This document shows positions 1-5,350 of a stretch of DNA of 5,729 nt, piece by piece. The stretch covers positions 1 to 5,729 of the forward strand of contig CAIODE010000274.1 of assembly GCA_903856875.1 (NCBI GenBank), read 5' to 3'. The notes beneath the pieces are model-generated. The model was not told the DNA's origin. It made no database searches and was given only the letters and a program-made list of their open reading frames with translations. The DNA is from an uncultured Burkholderiales bacterium (GTDB taxonomy: Bacteria > Pseudomonadota > Gammaproteobacteria > Burkholderiales > Burkholderiaceae_C). A program made the translations under genes and the position numbers. Within the stretch, counting starts at the first letter, position 1. Each line of letters starts with the position of its first letter.

Positions 1-196
1 AAAAGCGGTTGGGTTGGAAGTCCATTTCCATGGCCACATGGCTGCAACGGTTCAAGTAAGCATGAACCACGCCTTTAAAACGGATGGCAAATGCCCTGCA
101 TGTTTGGCCGCCATAAATCACATCGAAAGGAACTGCCAAGCCACCATCGGTCAGTTCATTTGAATTGCACAAAGGAATAGCGGCGTTCTCAAGCAT
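1..196 (-). CDS. Rieske [2Fe-2S] domain protein, N-terminal part (runs off the left edge)
   Basis: The ATG is at 196 and 65 codons are visible before the gene leaves the window. The translation begins MLENAAIPLCNSNELTDGG and contains YLNRCSHVAMEMDF, where Cys51-Ser-His53 is the first CxH half of a Rieske cluster site. The second half (CxxH) would lie beyond position 1. Small stand-alone Rieske proteins of this kind act as electron carriers or as ferredoxin-like subunits. Nothing here shows the partner or substrate. The start overlaps the end of the upstream HAD gene by 8 bp (ATGCTTGA on the minus strand) and has no Shine-Dalgarno sequence, so translation is probably coupled to that gene. The family call is fairly secure because CSH lies in the usual hydrophobic context after a beta-rich segment. 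The specific function is unknown. Confidence 0.8.
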   Translation of the reverse strand, partial: MLENAAIPLCNSNELTDGGLAVPFDVIYGGQTCRAFAIRFKGVVHAYLNRCSHVAMEMDFQPNRF

Positions 197-878
197 TTTC
201 AAGCAACCAGAGGCGAAGTTCTGACACAGAATGCGCAATGAACTTAGGCTTCAAATCGTAGAAAGCGTCAGGCTCGTGAGCGCCATAACTGACCCCGACA
301 CTGGCACATCCCGCATTCAAAGCCATTTGCAAATCGTGGGTGGTATCGCCAATCATCAATGTGCGCTCAGCTTCCACACCAAACTCCCGCATCAATTGAT
401 GCAACATCAGAGGGCTGGGCTTGCCAGCTGTTTCATCTGCCGTGCGTGAGCCATCAAACATGCCCTTTAAGTCAACGTCATGGAAGGCTTCGTTCAATCC
501 CTTGCGGCTCTTGCCTGTGGCCACCGTTAACCAATGGTGTCTCGATTTCAATTCGGCCAGAATGGGCAAGACGCCGTCAAAAAGAACAATGTCGTTTTGA
601 TGCGCCATGTAGTGATGTCGATAGCGCAGTCCAAGTTCTGGGTATTTATCAACAGGTACATCAGGTGCAGCGTGCGCCAGTGCTTGCATCAATCCCAACC
701 CTATGACATAAGACGCGGCTTCTTTGCTGGGCTCTTGCCCGCCGACATCGACCACGGAACGCTGAATGCAACGCGTGATAATGGCGGTGGAATCAAACAG
801 CGTCCCATCCCAATCGAAGGCGATCAGGTCAAACTGACGAGGGCGCAGATTTGGATTTTGACTTGGCATGATTGACAT
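189..878 (-). CDS. HAD-superfamily (subfamily IA) hydrolase, phosphoglycolate phosphatase-like
   Basis: This is a 229-residue cytoplasmic phosphatase of the haloacid dehalogenase superfamily. All four motifs are visible. Motif I is FDWDGTLFDS, with nucleophile Asp22 and acid/base Asp24. Motif II is Thr121 in VATGKS. Motif III is Lys153 in AGKPSP. Motif IV is IGDTTHD, with Asp178 and Asp182. The helical stretch between motif I and about residue 100 is a C1-type cap, as in Gph. Length is normal for the family, and the Mg-dependent chemistry should be intact. The substrate cannot be read from the sequence, so no symbol is given. The first ATG (878) lies 50 bp inside the end of rluC. A second in-frame ATG at 869 (Met4) is equally possible. 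Neither has a good ribosome binding site, which points to translation coupled to rluC. The conserved core begins only at residue 16, so the N-terminal extension is uncertain. Confidence 0.9.
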   Translation of the reverse strand: MSIMPSQNPNLRPRQFDLIAFDWDGTLFDSTAIITRCIQRSVVDVGGQEPSKEAASYVIGLGLMQALAHAAPDVPVDKYPELGLRYRHHYMAHQNDIVLFDGVLPILAELKSRHHWLTVATGKSRKGLNEAFHDVDLKGMFDGSRTADETAGKPSPLMLHQLMREFGVEAERTLMIGDTTHDLQMALNAGCASVGVSYGAHEPDAFYDLKPKFIAHSVSELRLWLLENA

Positions 879-1854
879 ACAGTTGAAGTTCAGGCGGCAG
901 GTTTGATTTCAGCTCGACTCGCTTACTGGTAGCAGGATGCGTGAACTGTAGCCGCCAAGCATGCAAAAACATGCGCTTCAGGCCCTGTTTTTGAAGCGAC
1001 TTGTTCCATTCGAAATCTCCGTACTTATCGTCCCCGGCTATGGGGTGCCCTTGCGAGGCCAAATGCACCCTGATTTGATGGGTCCGGCCCGTTTTGATAG
1101 TGACCTCGAGCAAGGTGCATCCCTTCAAGCGCTCAGCCACCTTGACCAAGGTGATGGACCGCATGCCATCGGGGTCCTCGTTGGATGTGATCTTCACACG
1201 ACGCTCGCCATCTGGCAAAAGGAATTTGTGAAGCGCACTGTCAATGACCTTTAACTTTTCAGGCCAGCTGCCTTGCACCAAGGCAAGGTAAGTTTTACCA
1301 GTTTCCCGCTCCCTGAATTGGTCTTGAAGGTGCTTGAGGGCACTTCTTTTCTTGGCCACCAATAAAATACCACTTGTTTCACGGTCCAGTCGGTGTACCA
1401 ATTCGAGCAGCTTCGCCAAGGGCCTGGCCTGCCTCAGCTGTTCAATCACCCCAAAACTGACACCGGAGCCCCCATGCACGGCGACACCCGCCGGTTTGTC
1501 GATGGCCATCAAAGCGTCGTCTTCTAACAACAGGGGGAATTCTCTGCCCGGCGCTGGTCTGGCCGCCTTTTCAGCGACCTTGTCCGAAATTCTCACAGGT
1601 GGAAGCCGAACAAAATCACCTGTTTCAATGCGTGTATCTGCAGAGGCGCGCCCCTTGTTCACTCGCACTTCACCACTTCGAATGATTCGATAAACGTGCG
1701 TCTTAGGGACACCTTTGAGATGCCGAATGAGGAAATTGTCCAAGCGCTGACCGGCCGACTCCTCGTCCACAGTGAGCCATTTGACCTCCACAGCCGGATA
1801 TGTGACCGCAGAAATGTCCGAATGTGTGGCTTGAGGCCCTATAATGCGATTCAC
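829..1854 (-). CDS. rluC: 23S rRNA pseudouridine synthase RluC
   Basis: RluC converts uridines in 23S rRNA to pseudouridine (positions 955, 2504 and 2580 in E. coli). An S4 RNA-binding domain lies at about residues 37-85 (AGQRLDNFLIRHLKGVPKT, then GEVRVNKGR). A RluA/RsuA-family catalytic domain follows from about 105 to 325, with KPAGVAVHGGSG (120-131), the catalytic Asp157 in HRLDRETSG, and the GRTHQIRVHLASQGHPI block (256-272). GEVRVNK, AVHGGSG and SFGVIE closely match E. coli RluC, which argues for RluC over RluD. The longest reading frame (341 residues) begins with GTG at 1854, without a Shine-Dalgarno sequence. E. coli RluC is 319 residues and has only a few residues before the block matching VEVKWLTVD, so a later start such as GTG at 1791 (residue 22) is plausible. 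The Lys/Ser-rich C-terminal tail overlaps the HAD gene. The gene is divergent from rne, as in E. coli. Confidence 0.95.
   Translation of the reverse strand: MNRIIGPQATHSDISAVTYPAVEVKWLTVDEESAGQRLDNFLIRHLKGVPKTHVYRIIRSGEVRVNKGRASADTRIETGDFVRLPPVRISDKVAEKAARPAPGREFPLLLEDDALMAIDKPAGVAVHGGSGVSFGVIEQLRQARPLAKLLELVHRLDRETSGILLVAKKRSALKHLQDQFRERETGKTYLALVQGSWPEKLKVIDSALHKFLLPDGERRVKITSNEDPDGMRSITLVKVAERLKGCTLLEVTIKTGRTHQIRVHLASQGHPIAGDDKYGDFEWNKSLQKQGLKRMFLHAWRLQFTHPATSKRVELKSNLPPELQLYVNHAKSKSKSAPSSV
1840..1845 (+). promoter_or_regulatory. Perfect TATAAT hexamer at the rluC start; possible -10 box
   Basis: TATAAT matches the sigma-70 -10 consensus exactly on the plus strand. It would start an rne transcript near 1852 with a leader of about 530 nt. 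No convincing -35 box lies 15-19 bp upstream and no extended TGn motif precedes it. On the minus strand the overlapping CATTAT could instead serve rluC, with CTTACA as a weak -35 at 19-bp spacing. That would put the rluC transcript start after the GTG at 1854 and favour a later start codon. The strand is therefore unresolved, and the box could be chance. Confidence 0.22.
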
Positions 1855-2025
1855 CGGCGTTGTGCTGTAAGTGGTTGATTTGAATGGAAATGAATTCCTG
1901 ATGACAGGAGTTTAGTTCACTCTCCACCAACAAGCGCCGTAAGTTCGATGCCGCCATGAGCGAAATCTGCAGACTGAAGGCCAGGGCCAACAGTGGCAAA
2001 TCAGTTTTTTGGTTGGACCGATGCT

Positions 2026-2054
2026 TTGAAACCCAGATACGGAATATTTTTATT
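2026..2054 (+). promoter_or_regulatory. Candidate sigma-70 promoter for rne
   Basis: TTGAAA (2026-2031) matches the -35 consensus at five of six positions. At 17 bp spacing, TTTATT (2049-2054) matches the -10 at four of six; TTTTAT at 16 bp spacing does equally well. Transcription would start near 2060 and give a leader of about 325 nt, close to the 361 nt known in E. coli. If this is the start, the hairpin at 2053-2076 would not be fully in the RNA. It is a by-eye match in an AT-rich patch and remains tentative. Confidence 0.3.
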
Positions 2055-2076
2055 CAGCAGCTTCTCAGCTACTGAA
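2053..2076 (+). repeat. Inverted repeat / hairpin in the rne leader
   Basis: TTCAG-C-AGCT, then the loop TCTC, then AGCT-A-CTGAA. This gives nine base pairs interrupted by one C/A mismatch and closed by a four-base loop. No T-run follows on the plus strand, so it is not an intrinsic terminator. The preceding repeat at 2042-2055 (GAATA, TTTT, TATTC) shares bases with it, so the two hairpins are mutually exclusive. The role could be leader-RNA structure or a protein-binding operator; the sequence does not say which. Confidence 0.4.
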
Positions 2077-2127
2077 CGGATTGAATCGAAATGAGTGTGT
2101 TGTTTGGATCTTTGCTGTCTTTCTTGC

Positions 2128-2146
2128 AGTGGCTGTTTGCGCCGCT
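2128..2146 (+). repeat. Small hairpin in the rne leader
   Basis: AGTGGC (2128-2133) can pair with GCCGCT (2141-2146), with one U-G wobble and a seven-base loop. It adds to the run of small stems in the leader. On its own it is weak evidence. Confidence 0.25.
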
Positions 2147-2323
2147 CGAGACACTAATGCCTGCGCGCGCTCACAACCTCGAATCTTCCACGCGCCCCTT
2201 TCCACATTCCAGCGACAAATTTGCGCCCATGAATGTCGGAATCTTTTGGCAATTCCCTTCGTTTCGAACGTCAGTCTCGGCACCGTTGGCTCCTTAAGAG
2301 CTGGTTGTTAAACAGGTGATCCG

Positions 2324-2350
2324 ACCCCAACGCCACATATGGCGGGGTTT
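2324..2350 (+). promoter_or_regulatory. GC-rich hairpin just upstream of the rne ribosome binding site (possible attenuator)
   Basis: ACCCC (2324-2328) pairs with GGGGT (2344-2348), and GCCA (2332-2335) pairs with TGGC (2340-2343) around a CATA loop, leaving an AAC bulge on the 5' side. A T-rich stretch, TTTGTTTTG, begins immediately afterwards. The shape resembles a leaky intrinsic terminator or a leader stem-loop 36 bases before the rne start codon. Its position suggests control of transcription read-through or mRNA stability, which fits an autoregulated rne. The broken T-run makes it weaker than the terminator behind rne. Confidence 0.4.
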
Positions 2351-2370
2351 GTTTTGCTGACACATTGAAA

Positions 2371-2378
2371 AGAAGGGA
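2371..2378 (+). promoter_or_regulatory. Ribosome binding site of rne
   Basis: AGAAGGGA is a purine-rich Shine-Dalgarno-like sequence. Its GGGA core ends six bases before the ATG at 2385. It supports that ATG as the start, as does the family-typical N-terminus MKRMLINA. It is the only clear ribosome binding site in the window. Confidence 0.7.
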
Positions 2379-2384
2379 CGCATC

Positions 2385-5261
2385 ATGAAACGGATGCTGA
2401 TCAACGCCACGCAGGCTGAAGAACGCCGCTTGGCCATCGTCGATGGACAAAAGCTCCTAGACTACGAAATTGAAATTGAAGGCCGCGAACAGCGCAAAGG
2501 CAACATCTATAAAGCTGTTGTCACGCGCGTCGAGCCCTCTCTTGAAGCCTGCTTTGTCGACTACGGCGAAGAGCGCCACGGCTTTCTGCCTTTCAAAGAA
2601 ATCTCCCGCCAATATTTCGCAGAAGGCGTACCTGTTAGCCAAGCTCGCATCAACGATGTGATTCGCGAAGGCCAAGAGCTTTTGGTGCAAGTGGAAAAAG
2701 AAGAACGTGGCAACAAGGGCGCCGCCCTCACCACCTTCATCAGCTTAGCTGGACGCTATGTGGTCCTCATGCCCAACAACCCTCGTGGTGGTGGCGTCAG
2801 TCGCCGCATCGAAGGCGACGACCGTGCTGAACTTAAAGAAGCCATGGATCAGTTGGAGTATCCCAAAGGGATGTCCATCATTGCCCGCACCGCAGGCATC
2901 GGTCGCAGCGCGCCTGAATTGCAATGGGACTTAAACTATTTGCTCAAGTTATGGACCGCCATTGACGGCGCCACCCAAGGTGCCAAAGGCGCCTTCCTCA
3001 TTTACCAAGAATCCAGCTTGGTCATTCGTGCCATTCGCGATTACTTCAACAGTGACATCGGCGACATCCTGATCGACACCGACGACATCTACGATCAAGC
3101 TCAGCAGTTCATGAGCCATGTCATGCCCGAGTTTGCACCTCGTGTGAAACGTTACCGCGACGATGCGCCCTTGTTCAGCCGTTTCCAGATTGAGCACCAA
3201 ATTGAATCGGCTTATGCCCGCACGGTGCAATTGCCATCTGGCGGCGCCATCGTGATTGACCACACCGAAGCCTTGGTGTCGGTTGACGTCAACTCTGCAC
3301 GCGCCATCAAAGGCGGCGACATTGAAGAAACCGCGACTCGCACCAACCTTGAAGCAGCCGATGAAGTCGCCCGCCAAATGCGCTTGCGCGATTTGGGTGG
3401 CCTGATCGTCATTGACTTCATTGACATGGAAGAGTCGCGCAACCGCCGTGATGTTGAAAACCGTTTGCGCGATGCCTTGCGTCAAGACCGCGCACGCGTT
3501 CAGTTTGGTTCCATCAGCAAGTTTGGTTTGCTGGAAATGAGCCGCCAACGTTTGAAGCCTGCGCTTGCCGAAGGCTCTTCCATTCCTTGCCCTCGTTGCG
3601 GCGGCTCCGGCCATGTGCGCGACACAGAGAGCTCGGCTTTGCAAATTTTGCGCATCATCCAAGAAGAGTCCATGAAGGACAACACTGCTGCAGTGCACGC
3701 ACAAGTGCCTGTGGAAGTGGCCTCTTTCTTGTTGAACGAAAAGCGTCCAGAAATTGCCAAGATTGAATTGAAACAGCGCATCAATGTGCTGCTGGTTCCC
3801 AACAAGTCTTTGGAAACGCCTCACTACAAGCTAGAGCGTTTGAAGCACGACGACCCTCGCTTGGACAACATTGAAGCCAGCTACACCATGGCGGAATTGG
3901 TGGAAGATCCCACCACTGTAACGCGTCGCTCGCAAGAGCCCACCAACCGCCAAACACCGGTCATCAAAGGCGTGTTGCCTGACGCGCCTGCGCCAGCATC
4001 CTTGCCGAAGGCTGAATCTACCAAGCCAGCGCCAACCAAATCAAGCCAAGCCGCTGCGAAAACTGAAAGCTCAGGCGGTTTCTTTGCTTGGCTGAAGCGC
4101 TTGTTTGGCGGTACGACAGAAACCAAAGAAGAGCCCGCCAAAAATGTGGGCAAGCGTGGCGAACGCACAGCGAAAGATGGCGAGCGCAATGATCGCGGCG
4201 ACCGCAACGGCGATCGCCGGGGTGGACGCGGTGGCCGTGGCGGCCGTCGTGGCGAGCGCAATGATCGCGGTGAACGCCCTGAAGGCGCAACCGAGCGCAA
4301 TGAGAACACTGAAACACGCGCTCCGCGCGAAAATGGCGGTAACCGCCGAGGTGTAGAACGCGGCGATCGCAATGGTCAACGGGGTGAGCGAACTGAGCGC
4401 GGCGAACGCCGTGAAAGCGCCAACCCCAATGGCAACAATGCTGTCGACACTCAAAATGTCAATGCTGAAGTCACTGATTCAAGCCAGGCTGACACGCGCA
4501 ATGAGGCTCGCTCAGAAAGAGCACCTCGCGGAGAAGGCAGACGCGAGCGCGGCGAAGGCCGCAGAGAACGTGGCGATCGCGGTGGTGAGCGTCGCAACAA
4601 TGACACTGGTCGACAAAGTAACGCTTCTGAAAACACAGAGAATCTAGGGCCAGCCCAAGCTGAGTTGAACTACAACAATGACAGCCAAGCCAATGGCGGC
4701 TCAGACACAGCCGCTCAAGGTGAAGAGCGTCAAGACAGTGCCAATGGAACGCCAGAACGCAGAGAACGCCGCTCGCGTGATCGTTATGGACGTGACCGCA
4801 GAGAACGCAACAACGACGGCAACACTTCTGAGAGTTTGCAAACTGATCAGGCTTCTCAAGAAGTGCCAGCCCAAGAAGAAGCACCTGTGGCCCGCTCCTA
4901 CTTTGACCGTGCGGCAAGTACCGCTGCACCCGCAGAATCAACAAGCAAAGCAGAGCCGCCAGTTGCTTCCCCAGCGCCAGTAGCAGCCCCTACGCCAACT
5001 GCGGTGCCATCTGCAGGTTTGCCCAAAGTGCAAGCCTACGAATTGCCCATGGCAAGCCTCGTACAAGTCGCAGAAGGCTCTGGTTTGCAGTGGGTCAATT
5101 CTGATCCGGAAAAAATTGCACAAGTTCAAGCGGCCATTGCGGCCGAACCCAAAGCCGTTCATGTCCCTCGTGTTCGACCGCCTGCAGTGGTTGTTGACGA
5201 AGGACCTTTGGTCTTGGTGGAAACTCGCAAAGACTTAAGCGACATGAAGCTGCCTTTCTAA
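2385..5261 (+). CDS. rne: Ribonuclease E
   Basis: RNase E is the endonuclease that begins mRNA decay, matures rRNA and tRNA, and scaffolds the degradosome at the inner membrane. The protein is complete (958 residues; E. coli 1061). The catalytic half aligns almost without gaps to E. coli. It has an S1 domain at about 36-118 with Phe57 and Phe67, the 5'-monophosphate sensor ARTAG with Arg168-Thr169, catalytic metal ligands Asp301 (SVDVNSARA) and Asp344 (VIDFIDM), and the zinc-link CPRC (Cys402, Cys405) used for tetramerisation. The small domain ends near 505. After that come a Pro/Ala linker, an amphipathic helix (about 562-576), a long Arg/Gly/Asn/Glu-rich disordered region (about 590-810), a Pro/Ala stretch (about 840-878) and a hydrophobic C-terminal segment ending LSDMKLPF. 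It is probably autoregulated through its long leader. Length and tail exclude the shorter paralogue RNase G. Confidence 0.98.
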   Translation: MKRMLINATQAEERRLAIVDGQKLLDYEIEIEGREQRKGNIYKAVVTRVEPSLEACFVDYGEERHGFLPFKEISRQYFAEGVPVSQARINDVIREGQELLVQVEKEERGNKGAALTTFISLAGRYVVLMPNNPRGGGVSRRIEGDDRAELKEAMDQLEYPKGMSIIARTAGIGRSAPELQWDLNYLLKLWTAIDGATQGAKGAFLIYQESSLVIRAIRDYFNSDIGDILIDTDDIYDQAQQFMSHVMPEFAPRVKRYRDDAPLFSRFQIEHQIESAYARTVQLPSGGAIVIDHTEALVSVDVNSARAIKGGDIEETATRTNLEAADEVARQMRLRDLGGLIVIDFIDMEESRNRRDVENRLRDALRQDRARVQFGSISKFGLLEMSRQRLKPALAEGSSIPCPRCGGSGHVRDTESSALQILRIIQEESMKDNTAAVHAQVPVEVASFLLNEKRPEIAKIELKQRINVLLVPNKSLETPHYKLERLKHDDPRLDNIEASYTMAELVEDPTTVTRRSQEPTNRQTPVIKGVLPDAPAPASLPKAESTKPAPTKSSQAAAKTESSGGFFAWLKRLFGGTTETKEEPAKNVGKRGERTAKDGERNDRGDRNGDRRGGRGGRGGRRGERNDRGERPEGATERNENTETRAPRENGGNRRGVERGDRNGQRGERTERGERRESANPNGNNAVDTQNVNAEVTDSSQADTRNEARSERAPRGEGRRERGEGRRERGDRGGERRNNDTGRQSNASENTENLGPAQAELNYNNDSQANGGSDTAAQGEERQDSANGTPERRERRSRDRYGRDRRERNNDGNTSESLQTDQASQEVPAQEEAPVARSYFDRAASTAAPAESTSKAEPPVASPAPVAAPTPTAVPSAGLPKVQAYELPMASLVQVAEGSGLQWVNSDPEKIAQVQAAIAAEPKAVHVPRVRPPAVVVDEGPLVLVETRKDLSDMKLPF
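4068..4112 (+). other. Putative membrane-targeting amphipathic helix of RNase E (residues 562-576)
   Basis: The segment [15 protein letters not shown] has bulky hydrophobic residues (Phe, Phe, Trp, Leu, Leu, Phe) spaced to form one face of a helix, with Lys and Arg on the other. In E. coli RNase E, a similar amphipathic segment at residues 565-585 attaches the enzyme to the inner membrane. Position and composition agree, so the same role is inferred here. It is the only strongly hydrophobic island between the catalytic domain and the disordered tail. Confidence 0.65.
4152..4814 (+). other. Arg/Gly-rich disordered, probably RNA-binding region of RNase E (residues about 590-810)
   Basis: About 220 residues are almost free of large hydrophobic residues and are built from variants of RGER, RGDR and RRER. 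They include an RGG-box-like run [12 protein letters not shown] (611-622), a repeated GERNDRG (599-605 and 623-629), and a tandem GEGRRER (716-722 and 723-729). The first of these repeats is also a perfect 20-bp DNA repeat (4179-4198 and 4251-4270), 72 bp apart and in frame. Arginine-rich stretches in RNase E tails of other bacteria bind RNA. The charge pattern (Arg alternating with Glu/Asp) resembles proteins that form condensates, which is inference. Confidence 0.75.
5019..5258 (+). other. Hydrophobic C-terminal segment of RNase E (residues 879-958)
   Basis: After the Pro/Ala linker the sequence regains normal composition. A predicted short helical part (residues 889-920, with [10 protein letters not shown] inside it) is followed by [17 protein letters not shown] and [18 protein letters not shown] recognise VETRKDL-like endings as typical of RNase E from Burkholderiales, from memory and not from a search. 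In other bacteria the RNase E terminus binds PNPase or other degradosome partners, so a partner-binding role is plausible here but not shown. Confidence 0.5.
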
Positions 5262-5323
5262 TGGCAGGAAGTGGCAGCAAGTGGCCACGAGATGCACAGA
5301 GCCTGAGGTTCTTGCTTCTACCC

Positions 5324-5350
5324 AAAAGGGACCTTCGGGTCCCTTTTTTT
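5324..5350 (+). terminator. Strong intrinsic terminator with UUCG tetraloop, between convergent rne and hemY
   Basis: GGGACC (5328-5333), loop TTCG (5334-5337) and GGTCCC (5338-5343) form a perfect six-pair GC-rich stem with the very stable C(UUCG)G loop. The stem is extended by AAAA/TTTT and followed by seven T bases (5344-5350). It lies 62 bases after the rne stop codon. On the minus strand the same hairpin directly follows the hemY stop codon, but only four T bases come after it, so it may work in both directions with less strength for hemY. Confidence 0.93.

Larger units (their letters stand above)
1855..2384. promoter_or_regulatory. 530-bp divergent intergenic region rluC/rne; probable rne 5' leader
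   Basis: This stretch separates the start of rluC (minus) from the start of rne (plus) and holds no convincing protein gene. It contains small inverted repeats at 1896-1909 (TCCTG/CAGGA), 2042-2055, 2053-2076, 2128-2146 and 2324-2348. It also has an AU-rich patch near 2041-2055, a promoter-like pair near 2026-2054, and the rne ribosome binding site. From established knowledge, E. coli rne has a 361-nt 5' untranslated region through which RNase E controls its own mRNA, and its promoters reach towards rluC. The similar spacing and arrangement here suggest a long regulatory leader, but I cannot align it to the E. coli element by eye. That function is inferred from context. Confidence 0.55.

Noticed and set aside
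1896..1909. TCCTG-ATGA-CAGGA hairpin as a terminator or operator
   Set aside because: It has only five base pairs, with no T-run on either strand, and such stems are expected by chance in 500 bp.
1703..1999. 98-codon minus-strand frame starting MPLLALAFSLQISLMAAS across the rluC start
   Set aside because: Its second half is rluC out of frame, it has no recognisable domain, and no ribosome binding site was seen. A frameshifted N-terminal extension of RluC is unlikely because the RluC S4 domain is already complete.
1855..2384. tRNA, riboswitch or mobile-element remnant in the rne upstream region
   Set aside because: I found no cloverleaf or GTTCRA-type T-arm, no known riboswitch core, and no terminal inverted repeats with flanking target duplications.
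2949..3824. 291-codon open frame on the minus strand inside rne
   Set aside because: It lies fully antisense to the most conserved part of RNase E. Its translation is rich in Ala, Gln and His with no domain, and it has no ribosome binding site. It is a codon-bias shadow.
3881..4454. Long Ser/Pro/Arg-rich and Ala-rich frames on the minus strand under the RNase E tail
   Set aside because: They are reverse-strand readings of the repetitive Arg/Gly codons of rne (CGC, GGC, GAA). Low complexity explains their openness.
4210..4580. Three GCGATCGC palindromes (4210, 4363, 4573), resembling the cyanobacterial HIP1 motif
   Set aside because: All three encode Gly-Asp-Arg (GGC GAT CGC) in the same reading frame of the repetitive tail, so protein repeats and codon choice explain them.
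4151..4820. Spaced DNA repeats resembling a CRISPR or tandem array
   Set aside because: The repeats are imperfect, irregularly spaced, in frame, and encode RGER/RGDR peptide motifs of RNase E. There are no constant repeats with unique spacers.
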